A program made the position numbers and the translations under genes. DNA of 64,000 nt from Lactarius indigo (lineage: Eukaryota; Basidiomycota; Agaricomycetes; Russulales; Russulaceae), in the NCBI GenBank assembly GCA_025766275.1, contig JAFKAC010000034.1, positions 434,001 through 498,000 of the forward strand, given 5' to 3'. Positions 24,004 to 36,163 of this stretch are shown piece by piece. Every line of letters starts with the position of its first letter. Position 1 is the first letter of the stretch. The notes under the pieces were generated by a model, which worked only from the letters and a program-made list of their open reading frames with translations, did not search any database and had not been told where the DNA came from.

Positions 24004-24447
24004 GTGGACCAGGAGCGTACATGGTACTCTACTTATACTCCTACAGAGGGTGACAGTAGTACAAGGTAAGTAACGCTAGTCACAGAAAACAAAGGTGCTA
24101 TTGTTCTACAAAGGGACAAAAGAGTGGACGCTTTGAGAACAAGGGAAAAGAGAACAAGGAGAGTCCAGAACTAGATGATATCATACTGACATCATAATAA
24201 AGATAATCCCAAGTAAAGAACAAAGAGAAGTACAAAAGTGTTATACAACGCAGAGTCCGGATGTATGATGTCATAGAAGTACAGTGATGTCATAGATGAC
24301 GCAATGGTAAGTCCAGATTGTACAGATCAAATAGTATCTAATCTACAAGTCCTGTATATCTAATCTAAAGCAGTCCATGCTGCAAGTCCGGTCCGTACGA
24401 GCCGCTAAGTGCGCAAGGGTCACTTATCAACAACTTACTTCTCTGAT

Positions 24448-24826
24448 ATGAGTTCTCAAAGTCTGAGCTATTGGTCTCGTTCTTGCCGCTCCTGGAGACA
24501 AAGACTGGGCAGTCCTGTTATCGAGTTTTCAACCTACGACTTCCTTTCTCCACCAGGGCCTCCGCTCCCATATACTGTGATGATCAACAACGGCTCGGCC
24601 AAGATCCTCCGATGCCATGTTACCTGCCCAAAATGGGCCCATTATCCGCTGGATGTAAGTGATCATTATTTTGTTTTTGTTGACTACAATGATTTCTTTG
24701 CAGAGGCGGCTTTGGAATGCCTCTACACAAACCGACGATGCGGACCTAAATCTTGTAGAATCCAACCCATCCGCGTCCAACCCAGAAGTAGTTACCAAAA
24801 AGAGGAAGCGATCTGCGTCGCTCTAG
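24448..24826 (+). CDS. Small 109-residue protein with basic tail, beside Tnp2 transposase
   Basis: Two exons, 24448-24654 and 24704-24826, join in frame across a 49-nt GT-AG intron for 110 codons including stop. The N-terminus is Ser/Arg/Trp-rich (SYWSRSCRSWRQRLG) and the middle has two cysteines (ILRCHVTCPKWAHYPLD). The end is acidic and then a likely nuclear localisation signal (KKRKRSASL). It is convergent with the Tnp2 transposase and flanked by the two repeat arrays. By analogy with CACTA elements, which encode a second DNA-binding protein, it could be an accessory protein; that is inference. Confidence 0.55.
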
Positions 24827-25230
24827 ATACTCCCCAAAAAAGAATTAACTGTATTCATTTTCTGTCACATCAAATCATCATCGTCGTCAAACAACTCCCC
24901 ATTGGAAAAGTGTGCAAGTCCGATAAACGCGTGACGCATAAGAGAGAACTTCCCTGTATCCAAGATCCTCCCATCTTCAGTGACTCGCATCTCCGGAAAC
25001 ATTGCCACGACTGAGAGTATTGACGTGACTGACACAACGACAAGCCCTTTGTAGCGGTATGACTTATCACTTACAACTAGACCAAGGTGAAGATTAGCGA
25101 ACTGAACTGGGAGCACACCCAAGCCTAGCGCGGAGACAAGTCACGCGCCGAACGTACAGTCACTGCGGAGAGTATGCACACGTGAGACCTTTATGCAAGG
25201 TCAAAGGCAAGGTGATCACGCAGTGGTACG

Positions 25231-25323
25231 CTGAGTGGAGAACCAAGAGGACAAGTTAACATTGGAGAGGTAAAGGAAGTACAAGAGAATACGCACCTGA
25301 GTGGAGAACCAAGAGGACAAGTT
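25231..25323. repeat. 27-bp direct repeats with 39-bp spacer (copy 2 of unit-spacer-unit)
   Basis: The 27-bp unit CTGAGTGGAGAACC followed by AAGAGGACAAGTT is exact at 25231-25257 and 25297-25323. The spacer begins AACATTGGAGAGG and continues TAAAGGAAG, close to the spacer of the 23.9-kb pair. The second unit is followed by GGTTCCACTCAG, the inverse of the unit start. Confidence 0.85.
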
Positions 25324-25689
25324 GGTTCCACTCAGGACGCTACATGAGGGTTTATATACTGTGCTGCGGCTGAGTTCGAATTACTATAGAACCTTGTTAC
25401 TAAAGGTACATGTAATAGTAATGAGTCAGATGCTGACGCGTCGTATCTAATAATAGCGTTATCTGTTGTGCTGACTGATGCACAGTCATTAACGCTTACA
25501 GAACAATGACGTGTCCCTATCTATGAGTCACAACCCTATGACAACGTAGTCTAGAACTATCTAGAACCTTCCCTGCTTATCGTCCAATGAGAAACTACTG
25601 TACTGATGAGGAAGGTGACCTAAAGAGGTAACATCTGATAGGGAAGTTACTATCCCAGGGTCACGTGCTTGTGGGTGCACATGTTGGCA

Positions 25690-28600
25690 TCACGTGACTA
25701 ACCATCTTATCATATCTAATGATAAGGACTTGGATGTTTTGACACAACGTTGGAGACTCGTATCTTCTCCAAATAAATTCATAAAAATATGGAAAAATAA
25801 GGCAAAAATAGAGCGTCCGTGACACCCTTCTGGCAGTGAGACAGGCTTGCTTAAATACACCGTCCCACTCGACTCTGAAAGTATCTTGGTGTCTGGCAAC
25901 GAGAACAATGACACCAACGCGAGGGGATGTTGGGCCTTGCCAAAGCATATATAGAAATAGAATTGTACATTGCCGATACGTGTTCCACCTTCTCGTTTGA
26001 TCTGCAGTGCACTTGTCAATTTGGGATCTTCTGTATGGTCGTCTGAGAAACTCACCTCGACACAGGATGTCCGACGAAGTTTTGTAGTGATGTTCGACTT
26101 GAGCCACACTGATTGCGCCATTTGTCCATCGGGGAGGCGCAGTTTTGCCCACCGACAAACAGCACTTGGCCACGAGTCGACACTCGGCCAGCCCTGTTCC
26201 CTCCAATATATCTTGAAGGCCGCGTGTTCGTCTTCTGTCAGTGGCAAAGGGAAGTCCTCACAACAAGGTAAGAAGGTGTATCCACCTTCAAATTCGCGAG
26301 TGCGGGTTGAGTGAGGCGATCTCTTCATGCTACCGACTTCAAATCTGATCCCAGGAAATCGCGCACACAGGGTGTTGACCTGTGCCCGTATGACAGCTCG
26401 TTGAGTGAGATTCACGAACAGATCCCGATCTTGGCGGATTTCACGTCCAAGATTTCTGATAGCAGTCTCTAGGGTCCATTGCGTGTAGCACGCTGGTGGC
26501 CCTACCCGGATAGTCTCTGGCCCAATATGGGTTAATAGATGTATGCTTTGACGAACAAAATGTAGCCGCAACTCCATGCGCTGGTAGTATAGATCCTCGA
26601 ACTCGCATGCAAACTCCACAAGTAACTCGTGGCCTCGAAGAAGGTCACGATAGGGAATAGAATGTCGCTGGAGGATCCGAATGCCAGCAACCAATTTACA
26701 GAAGTTGAGCCAATATTTACGGGGCAAGAGGTGTCGGAAGAGCGTAGGTCCCAGACCATATAGATATTGCTGGAACTCCCAAGCCTTGTAACCGGTGTTT
26801 AGTTTCTTAGCGGGGTCCCGAGGAGCCCTTCCAAAGGATGATGGTATGAATGGAACCGCTCTTACTACGGTCTCACCGTGCGCGTTCCACAGTGTGTTTT
26901 TCTGATAGAACACAGCCCAGTCCCAGGTGGACCTGTCATCGGGTGCATATACGTTGATCTTACCAGTAAATAACTTCAAGAGGAGGTCTGGGTCATTCAG
27001 AACAGTCAGATGCATCATATCCAGCGTGAATACATTCGGCACAGGGAATGGCTGACAGGGAAGACCGCTGAATAGATTCTGTTTGCAGAGGCCAACAGCA
27101 AGGCGCCGAGTACGATATTCACCTTGAGTCCTAGCAGACAGCAGCATGTGTATGTTGCGCTGGTACCTCTGATCGAGGCCATATCGGTAATTGCTCAGGT
27201 CTTCGTTGTAGACATCAGGGTGGGTGCACCCTTCAACATTGTAATCGCGTGGTAGGTGCATGGCAGGGTAGTAATGTCCGTTGCCTGTGCGATGCCGACT
27301 TGGCATGTGACAATAGAGGCGACAGCCATACTTCCCACTATGCCCAACCATCCCAGACATGGCCGCGCTGCCGAGACTGTCAGCAGTTGCAAAAACGATC
27401 ATGGGTATCGAGCGAGGGATGTACGCATCCAGATAGGCATCGTAAATCTTGAGGCCCTCATGCTGAAGGGCAGCTACGTGAAATAACGAAGGGAACAAAA
27501 AAGAGTTGATATCCCCTGGCTTGTTCAGACTGGGGATGATGGCACCAGGGATTACAAAGTGTTTCTTGTAGCGGAGCTCTGGTGGAAGGTTGTGCACCAC
27601 CCATATAAAGACCCAGGCCTCGGAGGGTTGGTCAGGACGGAGTTGAGTGCCATCGATCAATATCTGCAAGGCTATATCGTCCTTCCGAAACGTCCCAGCG
27701 TACCATGCATCAAGTAACTCCTTCCCGCAGGAAGTATCGTCGTATTTGTCGAGATGGCCACCATTGCGCCATACATCTTCTGTATTTGTAGCGAGCCTCT
27801 TCTCCAGGTAGTGCATATGCTCAGCTGTGTCGCGAGATCTGTAGAAGGCCTGAACGATAGGCCCAATTGGTATTGTTGTGAATTGCTTGCGAGGACTAGT
27901 AGTACCAGGGAAATATTGAGACACAGAGCAGCGCGGACAGACATCAAGCTCGTTGTATGGTCCTGTGTATGCCTGACAGGAATTGATGCACATGTCATGT
28001 TCCACAGGCACGACCCCCGAGAGCCAGCGAAGGCGACGTTTAGCCTGGTCATATGACAGAAATGCGTCGGTTGGGTTGTTGAGTAGCTCTATCTCACGTG
28101 TAGCATCGTAATGGGCCCGAGATGCGCTCGCATTGTTGATAAAATGCCTTAGAGATCTAAGCAGAGGCGACGGATCTTCTATATCCAAAAGAGGGCTCGG
28201 GTCCCGCAGGTTGTCAATATCTTCGGGTTGCATACCTGAGCTTTCGAGGGATGCCGTTCCCAATGCGTCAATGAAATCTTGCGTTGTCTGCAAGTCTGGG
28301 AGATGTATAACTGTCCTGGGTCCCTCGTCGTCCGAGTCAGGTTCGTCCTCTATAGGATCTGGCTGTATGCGCCCCGAGCTATGTCGCCCAGTCTCAGCTG
28401 TATCCAGAGTCGGCTCAGAAGAGTAAGCACTGGCGTGTTCGTAACTAGCATCAGCTGAATCTTGCTCGTTGTGCGCTTCAAGGTCGAGAGGCCAGCCAGC
28501 CCGGGTTCGAGAAGTGCTGGGCTCCCCTCCAGACAGCAGATGTGTCTCCGAGCATGCTTCGGGATCGAGAGGCCCAGTGTCAGCCTGAGTTCGAGAAGTG

Positions 28601-28960
28601 CTGGGCTCTCCTCCAGGTAGCTGACTCGTCGCCGAGGCATGCTACAAGAAACCATATTCCAATCAGATCACATATGCAAGCTGCACAAAGAGACGGAATA
28701 CCTGTCCACGGTCTATATCCTGGATGTTCTGAGTCCTTCGACGTTCACTCGCACATTCACGCATGGCAGCTGCCCTTGCACTTGCTGCCACCGGGACATC
28801 CCCAATGGAATGCAGGAAGTTGGCGAGATGTGTTCTTGCAGCATGTTGGCGCACGGACTTGTGGCTTACCATTGGACCACAAGTATGTCTGAGGTCTAAA
28901 TGGACATGATATTCACGGATGGAGGACACGGATAAGTCGCTGCGAACGCAAGGATACAAT
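25690..28960 (-). CDS. Tnp2-family (CACTA/EnSpm) transposase
   Basis: Exon 2 (25690-28641) is one open frame of 984 codons including stop. A 60-nt intron (28642-28701) joins it in phase to an upstream exon (28702 to about 28910-28960) coding HTCGPMVSHKSVRQHAARTH. The first ATG is not settled. The core is the DDE-type Tnp2 domain: LQILIDGTQLRPDQ with the first Asp, an FVIPGAIIPSLNKPGDINSF block, then IVFATADSLGSAAMSGMVG (second Asp) followed by the Cys/His set of the zinc-binding insert (GCRLYCHMPSRHR). Later blocks are FTLDMMHLTVLNDPDL and LNTGYKAWEFQQYL. Two copies of GGEPSTSRT(Q/R)A lie in the variable N-terminal region. No lesion was seen, so the element may be autonomous. Termini starting CACTA were not convincingly found. 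Confidence 0.85.
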
Positions 28961-29262
28961 ATCTCGGAGAAACGATCTGAGTCAAAATCAAATTATGTAA
29001 ACAAAATTAAACAAAATTATATACGGACTTCCCACTGGGAATGACCATCCACCTGGCCATTTAATTGCGGGGAGGTATAGTGCCTAGTATTAAATAGAGG
29101 TAGGTTGAACATTCGAAAGTGAAAGACAAAATCATGGGTATGGGTCGTAAATATGAGCGGGTGGCAAGATCACATGCCACAAGGCGCCGATCATCCGGTG
29201 GCAGCCGCGAATCAGGCCCGAGAGGCCGTACCAAACGTAGAGCTATGTCTTTCCGTGTTCGG
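28961..29262. other. No gene seen
   Basis: Short AT-rich stretch at 28980-29025 (AACAAAATTAAACAAAATTATAT), followed by unassigned sequence up to the F-box relic. The right end of the Tnp2 element is expected here. Confidence 0.35.
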
Positions 29263-29379
29263 CACACTATGCGCTAGTTTGTGCCATTTCCATAGAAGGG
29301 GGCTTGAAGAAGAAAAATCGTTCTCTCGATAGCTGTCAAATATTCCTAGAAGGATATCCCCCAGGAGAGAGTTAATCAT
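29263..29379 (-). pseudogene. F-box relic, 5' fragment only (copy A)
   Basis: From ATG 29379 the frame reads MINSLLGDILLGIFDSYREN, then LWKWHKLAHS. This is the first 40 residues of the same F-box family as 17462-18670. The homology stops at about 29263; the LRR part is missing. The flank up to about 29650 matches copy B. Confidence 0.7.
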
Positions 29380-29854
29380 CATTGCAGATCTGTATGACGA
29401 CTGGCAGTGAGTGCCAAGTCAATCGCTCTACTAGTAACGTTGTGGTAAGAAAACGAAGGCGCTGGTAATAAACACACCTGGGAGAGCCTGATGAAGGGGA
29501 GTAGAGAACTGCTAATTGAATATTGAAGATGAGCGCTATGAGCAACTGAACAGTCTGAACGAGTGCCACGATCGCACATCGCCGATCCGATGGAGCTGAA
29601 CTGATCCTGGACATACACGGTTGACAGAGTCACGTGAGCGCTGACTCGCACCTCCAGCTAAGCTGGTGAGTGCAATTTCATCTCTTGGGCTACAATGCTT
29701 GACAATGGTATTAAATTCGTTCCCCAAAACCTGACTATCATCGCCATATGATACAGCCTCCAACATATACGACAAAAAAATCCAGATGAAATATGGTAAA
29801 ACGCCCTGAAAATGTAGCCTCACCGGTGCCCACACCACGCGCCAGTCCACGCCC

Positions 29855-32800
29855 TCATTCCTTCCCATGCTCGGATAATAGTTTGATGATCTTTGTATTT
29901 CCTCTCGCCCTTACCTCGTCAAGTGGAGTGCGGCCAAGGGTATTCCGCGCGTTCACATTCCCGCCGTAACTCAATAATAATTGCACGAGTTCCAGATGTT
30001 CGCCTTCGGCGGCACAGTGCAACGGAACGTGGGCCTGTTCTTCGCTCGCGTTGACCTCGGCATCATGTTCAAGAAGTATCGCGGCAACCTCTAGATGCCC
30101 ATTCCATGCTGCAACGTGCAGTGCGGTCCATTGATCGTCCTGCTGGGCGGTCACGTCTACGCCATGGCGGAGTAGCCACCGCGTAACATCAGGGAAACCT
30201 AGGAATGATGCCCAATGAAGAGGAGTTCGGTCCCAGCGGCCCCGGATATTCACATCGGCGCCATTCTCCAGTAGCAACCACACAATCTCGATGTCACCTT
30301 TGTCAAACGCCGCATGCAAGGGAGTCCCCCAGACACCACCCTCGGTGTTCACGTCTTGTGGGCGCTTCAAAAGCACGTGTTCTACCAGGGCCCGGTTTCC
30401 AACCTGTACGGCGCAATATAAGGGGGATGCGTCTAGTTGTGCTGAGCTTCGCCTGAGCATTTGGTCAACGTCGTATAGCCTGAGCCATGCAGCGAAATGC
30501 GGCTTGTCTGGGTCAAACAGATCATCGACCCCATCCTTCACGTGCGACAAAACATTCTCGGACTTGACGTGGTCGGGCCAGTGCTCTGCTGCGTATTCGG
30601 CGAGGGGAGAGCCGACGACGCTACCGCGGTCTACTCGTTCATCTAGTTGGAGGAGGACACCTAGAGAGGCTTGTGCAAGAACCATGTGGGCAGATTCGAG
30701 GCGAATATGAAATCGGGACTCTACTCCAAGAGAATTCGCGAGGCGATCTGACGTCAAGAATTCTTTCACGGAGAAGTGGGAGAACTGAACCACCCGAGAA
30801 TCCCCATCCATGACTACCATCACCAAACTAGAGCATGCTGACAGCACCGCTTCTTCGTGATCTTCCCACCGCCAATCCGCGTTCAACTTCGGGCCCCCTC
30901 TCGCGTTGAAGTCGACAGCTAGGACCTCCGCAAGCTCCTCGACTCGAAGTGGACGAACGGCCACAGTCAAGCATTGCAGAAGATGATAGGTGTGCTCTTT
31001 GTTCGCCCGGTTGATCTCCCTCAGTATCCGCTCGTATGTCTCATCCAGAGACTCAGGTAATTCCTCGAGGATGCCAGGTACGCTCGATGGGAAACAGTGG
31101 CGTAATATCTCCAATTGACAGAACACCCATCGGAACCTGCGCGGAATCTTCAGCGAGCACGATGAGGGAATAGCGACGACCTTACATTCCACCGGCCTTA
31201 GCCGAGAGCGTTCTGACGACCAAGTCCCTTTCCTCTGATCTCCATCTCCGCATCCTTGAGTCCGAGGAAACAACCGAGCTAACATAGTTCGCGATATCTG
31301 CATTCTGTCCACTTTCATCGTGAAGAGAGATCCGGTGGGCCGCCAGTGGCTCAAGAGCATTGCGGATGTCGATTTCGGGACGACTCGTGATACACAAATG
31401 CAAGTTCGAAAGTTTCAACTCGACGAGTCCCTCGACAAGTCGCAGGACCTTTTCACGAGGTGACGGCATCCCTGATGTGTTGACACATTCATCGACCGCG
31501 TCTAGGATGAGGTAGATCGGGGTTTGTCCGAGGGCTACGAGCATGGTCTTGAGACATTGCGTGAGTGCGTCGTCATTTGGCTGTACTGAGCCTCGACGGT
31601 GGGCAGAATACAAGGCATGAAGAATGTCGCAGTAAACATCGGACTGATCAGAGAGCTGGATGAGAAGAGAGGAGAGCAAAGCACGGGAGTCCTGCTTTCC
31701 GGTGTCCTTGAAGTCGAAATAAAAGTAGGCCATCGACGCAAACCCGGAGTTGCAGACGACTTCTATATCTTGGATGATCACGGAGCTAGACGAAGGTATA
31801 GCTTAAACTCGACTATAGATGTAATAAGTCGGATAGAAACAAACCTAAGAATGCTTTTCCCCGAGCCCGCTAAGAGACAGGAAGGCGTCAGTAGCAATTC
31901 GGTCGCAGAGGAAGGAACGTACGTTTTCCGTGAATCCACAACAGGCAGCCGGAGGCTCTCCAACGTTTGAGGGTGTCTCCTTGCGTGAGCCATGTTGCGG
32001 TACCCTTGTGGTGAGCACTACAAGCGGTGTTGTAATTGATGGACGGATCGGGGGGAGAGATCCAGTTTCGAAGGTCACGTCGAAGTTGGTTACCTGTTAA
32101 GTATGTGAGCAACCGCGACTCATGACAGCGGACACTGAAAATCACTGACGATTCATATCGTCTACGGTGTTCACGATCCGTTGTATTGCTGTGCTCCTTT
32201 CTTTCCCTCCTAGGCAAGCCGAAGTGTGAGGATGGTGTATAGGACAGATGAGCACGGAATCACACACCCTCGACGATTAGCCTCACATCATCGCTAATAA
32301 CCCCCATCCGATCATCTACTTGCTTCACTCTGTCGTCGACGGCTTGCACTTTGTGGCCAACCCGTTGGACCCCTTCGTCGACACCATGGACCCTCTCGCC
32401 GACGACCTGGACCCTTTCGTCGGCACCCTCCACCTGGGAGCCAACGCCCGTCACCTTGTCGTCAACACCATGCGTTAGCCTCAGGACTTCTGCAGTCGCC
32501 ATCCGGGCCTCTTCTTGCGTCAATCTGTCGAGTTTCTCCAGCGCGTCCTCGATATCTCGTCTTCCTACTAGTTTTTTGAGGAATTTCTCTAAATAAAATT
32601 TAATGAGATGAAATTAGACCACAACGAGAGAATCACGTACTCGCTCGCCCTTGTCTAATCTCCTTGGTCGCTATCGCGAAAATGGACAGAACCTCAACCA
32701 TAATCTTTACGATGACGTCCGTCATAGCTGCCGTTTGTGGAACTGTTGTATAGGCCTCGAGCCGTTCGAAGAAGTTCTCTATACGTTCGAAGATGTCAAT

Positions 32801-33287
32801 GAGAATGTCGTTGCTGGCTGCGACGTCCTTTGACGCCTGAATGTTCGAGCTGTCATGATGGGCTACAAAGCGTGCTAAGCAGAGATACCCACCAAGAGAA
32901 GAACCCCGATTCCAGCAAATATTACTCTGGCTGGCGAGAACACCTAGAAAACGAGTATGAGTGAGCAGATCAGGAACGAGGCAACATCTTGAGACCCACC
33001 AAGCCAACGCCCTCACCAAGTGTAGCGGAGAAGGCGTAAAGGACGTTTACGGTTGGATTGAGCCACTTTGTCAACCTCTCGTCATCTCTCCGAGACTGAT
33101 CGAACTCCTCGACCTGGGCTCTAAGTACGGTAAGAATTGCATCGGGAGAGTCGCAAGTCTCGAGGCGGGCAGTTAAGGGATGAGACGTGATGTCCTGCCC
33201 TGTTCGCTTTTTGTAGGATTCAAAGGCAGTCCTGAAGATAGACTCGAAGTTGGAGGACGAGGTGCTTGAGTGAGGAGACTGAGACAT
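29855..33287 (-). CDS. Goodbye-NACHT-ankyrin STAND protein (fungal NLR), copy A, intact
   Basis: Nine exons: 33000-33287, 32893-32943, 32641-32836, 32268-32588, 32150-32209, 31923-32093, 31845-31869, 31186-31785, 29855-31136. All are GT-AG and sum to 2994 nt, giving 997 residues. Residues about 15-180 form the N-terminal helical Goodbye-like domain (WLNPTVNVLYAFSATLGEGV, RVIFAGIGVLLLASKDV, IFERIENFFERLE). Residues about 200-285 form a heptad V-D-x-V coiled coil. The NACHT domain follows: Walker A WIHGKPGSGKSIL (about 356-370) split by two introns, FYFDFKD, Walker B YLILDAVDEC and CITSRPEID. The winged-helix and spacer region ends with six ankyrin repeats at about 805-997. STAND ATPases of this plan act as ligand-triggered switches in fungal non-self recognition and cell death. 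Divergent from the DUF6535 gene. Confidence 0.9.
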
Positions 33288-33437
33288 GGTGTAGTCGTAC
33301 TCTATGGTGTCGGTTGACTCGGTTCGGGTTGGGAGGTGAATTACAGTCAATGGGCGCCAAGCTATATAGGCACCAGAATATCTACTACCACCAACTTTAC
33401 ACGATCCTTGCTGTTCTCACCTACCACTCCCACGTCC
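33288..33437. promoter_or_regulatory. Bidirectional promoter of NLR/DUF6535 pair, copy A
   Basis: Only 150 bp separate the two start codons. A TATATA element lies at 33363-33368 (GCTATATAGG). Copy B reads GCTATACAGG at the same place. The sequence to the right is pyrimidine/CA-rich (ACTACCACCAACTTTACAC). Confidence 0.6.
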
Positions 33438-36163
33438 ATGGTTATGCGCCAATACTCAGGTCAGTTGGTGCAGAACCAGTCATCACAGAGAACACCCCAC
33501 GTTTTTGATGGCTCCGAACGTATTTTATCCATGTATTTGGAGATGGTTTTGGAAGAAGACAAGAGGTTGGCCGACAGCTGGGAAGCAAACGCTGATGGGG
33601 TCCTTATCTTTGTGTGTACTTATCTTCTTTCCTGTGCTTGCCACTTGCTCAAGGTCAAGGGTAATAGGCTGGTCTATTCTCGGCTGCCGTCGCGACATTG
33701 ATTTCCGTGTCGATTCAAGACATTCGCCCGAATCCGCAGGACACGTCCACTTTCTACCTCTCGAATATCTATCAGTTACTTGCTGACCCAAATCGATCCA
33801 ATGTTTCCCTCCCTTCTCCACCGCCGTTCTCTCCACCAACATATGCCGTCTGGGTCAATTCACTTTGGTTCTTGAGCTTGGTCATCAGTATTTCCTGTGC
33901 TCTACTTGCGGCCTTGCTACGACAGTGGGCACGCAGATATATCAGGGTTACTCAGCCACGTTTCAGTGCACATGCACGAGCACATGTCTATGCGTACTTT
34001 GCCGAAGGGGTCGAAAAGTCTCACCTGGTGCAGGTGGCGGAGGCCTGCCCTACGCTTCTACACATCTCCCTGTTTCTGTTCCTCGCCGGCCTCGCTGTGT
34101 TCCTATGGAACATTAATCTCACTATTTTCAAACTGGTGCTGTCATGGGTCGGCGTTTGCACAGCCCTATATGGTTATATCACGTTCGTTCAGATCTTTCA
34201 TCACAACAGCCCATACTATACCCCACTTTCGTCGTTGGCGTGGCGCGCTGGTTATGGGACGCCATTTGTCATCTTGTGGGCTATTCGGTGGTTTGGAGGA
34301 AGGTTTTTCTCCCAAGAAACCCACCGACGATTCCGTGCACTGGAGAAACGTTATCACAAGTTTTTCTCGCAGGGGGTGGTGAAGACAGCCGAAGAAACTG
34401 CTCGGAATTTAACAATGGATATTCTTACCCGCGCTTTTATGCGGACCTTTGAATCTTTGAACGATGACGACGAACTGGAACTCTTCTTCGCGGGCCTTCC
34501 TGGCTTTCGCAACTCAAGCAGCAATCCGCTTTCCAATCTCACAGAAGAGCAAAAATCGAGGCTTTTTGAAGAATTGACGAGATTCATGGCTCGCACGTTC
34601 TTATCTAACATTCTTTCTGAGCCAGTCAAACAACGCCGAGCTATCATCTGTGCGAAGACCATCGATTCCGAGGACTTTCCTGAAGCACGTGACTGGGTCC
34701 TCCAATCTATCGTGTCGAAAGATCGATATGGTCCATTGCGATCCACCGAAATTGGGCATATTGTAAGTGGCTGGGGAAATGCCAGTGACGAAAGAATCTC
34801 TTTGCCCGTGCAAGCTGCAATTTTGACCATTGTTGCAAGAACGCAACGGCACGACCGGGATGGCCGTTGGTTTACTCTCGCTTCTAATAATCTTGGCGTC
34901 ACGGAAACCGTCCTTCGAAACTACGACACACACGGCGACGACCTGTCACTCGCGATCTTGATCCACATTACTCGCCGGCAATTGAACCACCTTGGGAAAG
35001 GGACCTGGCCAATTGTCTCGTTCTCGAGCGTTCTCAAAGCAGCTTCTAAATTCAACATACAAGACACGTCTTCTGAACTTCAGCACAAGTTCTGTTCCCT
35101 GTGGAATGAAATCGTTCTCGAGGCTCGGGATGGCAATAATTCTGCTATCATCGTCCGCAATATCCTCGAGTGCATTCGCGACGTTTTCGACGCTCTACAT
35201 CAAGGTACCGATCCCACCCCAACAATTTCCTTTCCCCCTCCTAGTGTTCGTGACCAGCGGCTATCGTCGTATCCATTGTGCAATACCCCTGGCCATTGTC
35301 CTAAGTTGGCTTCTCGTACTTTTGCCGTCTCTACCCTCACAAGCCTGCATGACAAGTCTACTCTCACCCCTCCTGCCGGGGCGCCTGGGCCGTTTTCGCC
35401 CAAACCCGATCCATTCCCCATCGACGGCGAACGTCCCACGGATGTGCCGCCGATGAACAACGATATTTCTGCTCCACTTATCACGGTGTCGTCGCGTGTT
35501 GCACAGCAGATTACAATCGAAAACCTCCACATCCCCGCCGCTCCGCCCGTTCTGCCCCCAGCTGGTGCAACACAAAGTAATGGCAATGGGGCCTTCGCTA
35601 GGACGATACCCCACTCTGCCCCTGAAGCTTTGACACCCACCCCTCCGCCGCTTGCTTCAATTACCCTAGATGCTGCCAATTCCCCGCATTGTGACCTCTA
35701 CTGTGTTCCTTCTCCTGATGTTTCAGACATTTCGTCTCCGCCGCCTCCTATTCTGGCTCTTGACAATGCTCTCCCTACGGTCCCACAGTTGTCCTTAGAC
35801 TCTACTGCGACACAACCCGACTACGGGCCCCCTCGACCAGAAGCATCTCATTCTTCGATCCCAGCTACCGCTCCTCCCGCCGCCTCTCATCCGTTGCCGA
35901 CCTCTGCTCCTGATACGGGTATTGCTAATAACGGCGAAGGTAGCACGAAAGCAGCCTGGGGCAAACCCGAGGCCCTTTTTGACCCTCCTTCCGTGAATCC
36001 CACGAACACTGTAGCCGCCCCGGGTCACAAACCACCATTGCCGACGTTGCCAGCACTTACGGACGTAGCCGCCTCGGTTCCTTCGCAGCTCCCTCCAGAT
36101 TCCGGGTATACGGGCGATCGTCTTCCTCTTCTTCCTCTCTCACATCGCTATGATATCGTCTGA
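33438..36163 (+). CDS. DUF6535 membrane protein, copy A, intact
   Basis: Two exons, 33438-33611 and 33668-36163, joined by a 56-nt intron in phase 0, give 889 residues. The N-terminal 250 residues are the DUF6535 domain: SMYLEMVLEEDKRLADSWEA, then DGVLIFAGLFSAAVATLISV (first membrane span, about 54-72), STFYLSNIYQLLADP, a second span at about 123-142 (SLWFLSLVISISCALLAALL), RQWARRYIRVTQP, and two more at about 188-206 and 209-231. A soluble helical region follows, and the last ~320 residues (from about 570) are Pro/Ser/Thr-rich and probably disordered. DUF6535 has no assigned function; it is common in Agaricomycetes. The tight head-to-head pairing with an NLR suggests a shared pathway, possibly as membrane effector or guarded partner. 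Confidence 0.88.

Noticed and set aside
23923..25323. Repeat pairs as a CRISPR-like array
   Set aside because: Eukaryotic context, only two units each, and no regular multi-spacer structure.
23817..29090. CACTA at about 23814-23818 and TAGTG at about 29078-29082 as ends of the Tnp2 element
   Set aside because: The bases following each do not form an inverted repeat, and no target-site duplication was seen.
35200..35679. 159-codon minus-strand open frame, also present in copy B
   Set aside because: Antisense of the Pro/Ser-rich tail of DUF6535; GC-rich low complexity keeps the reverse frame open.
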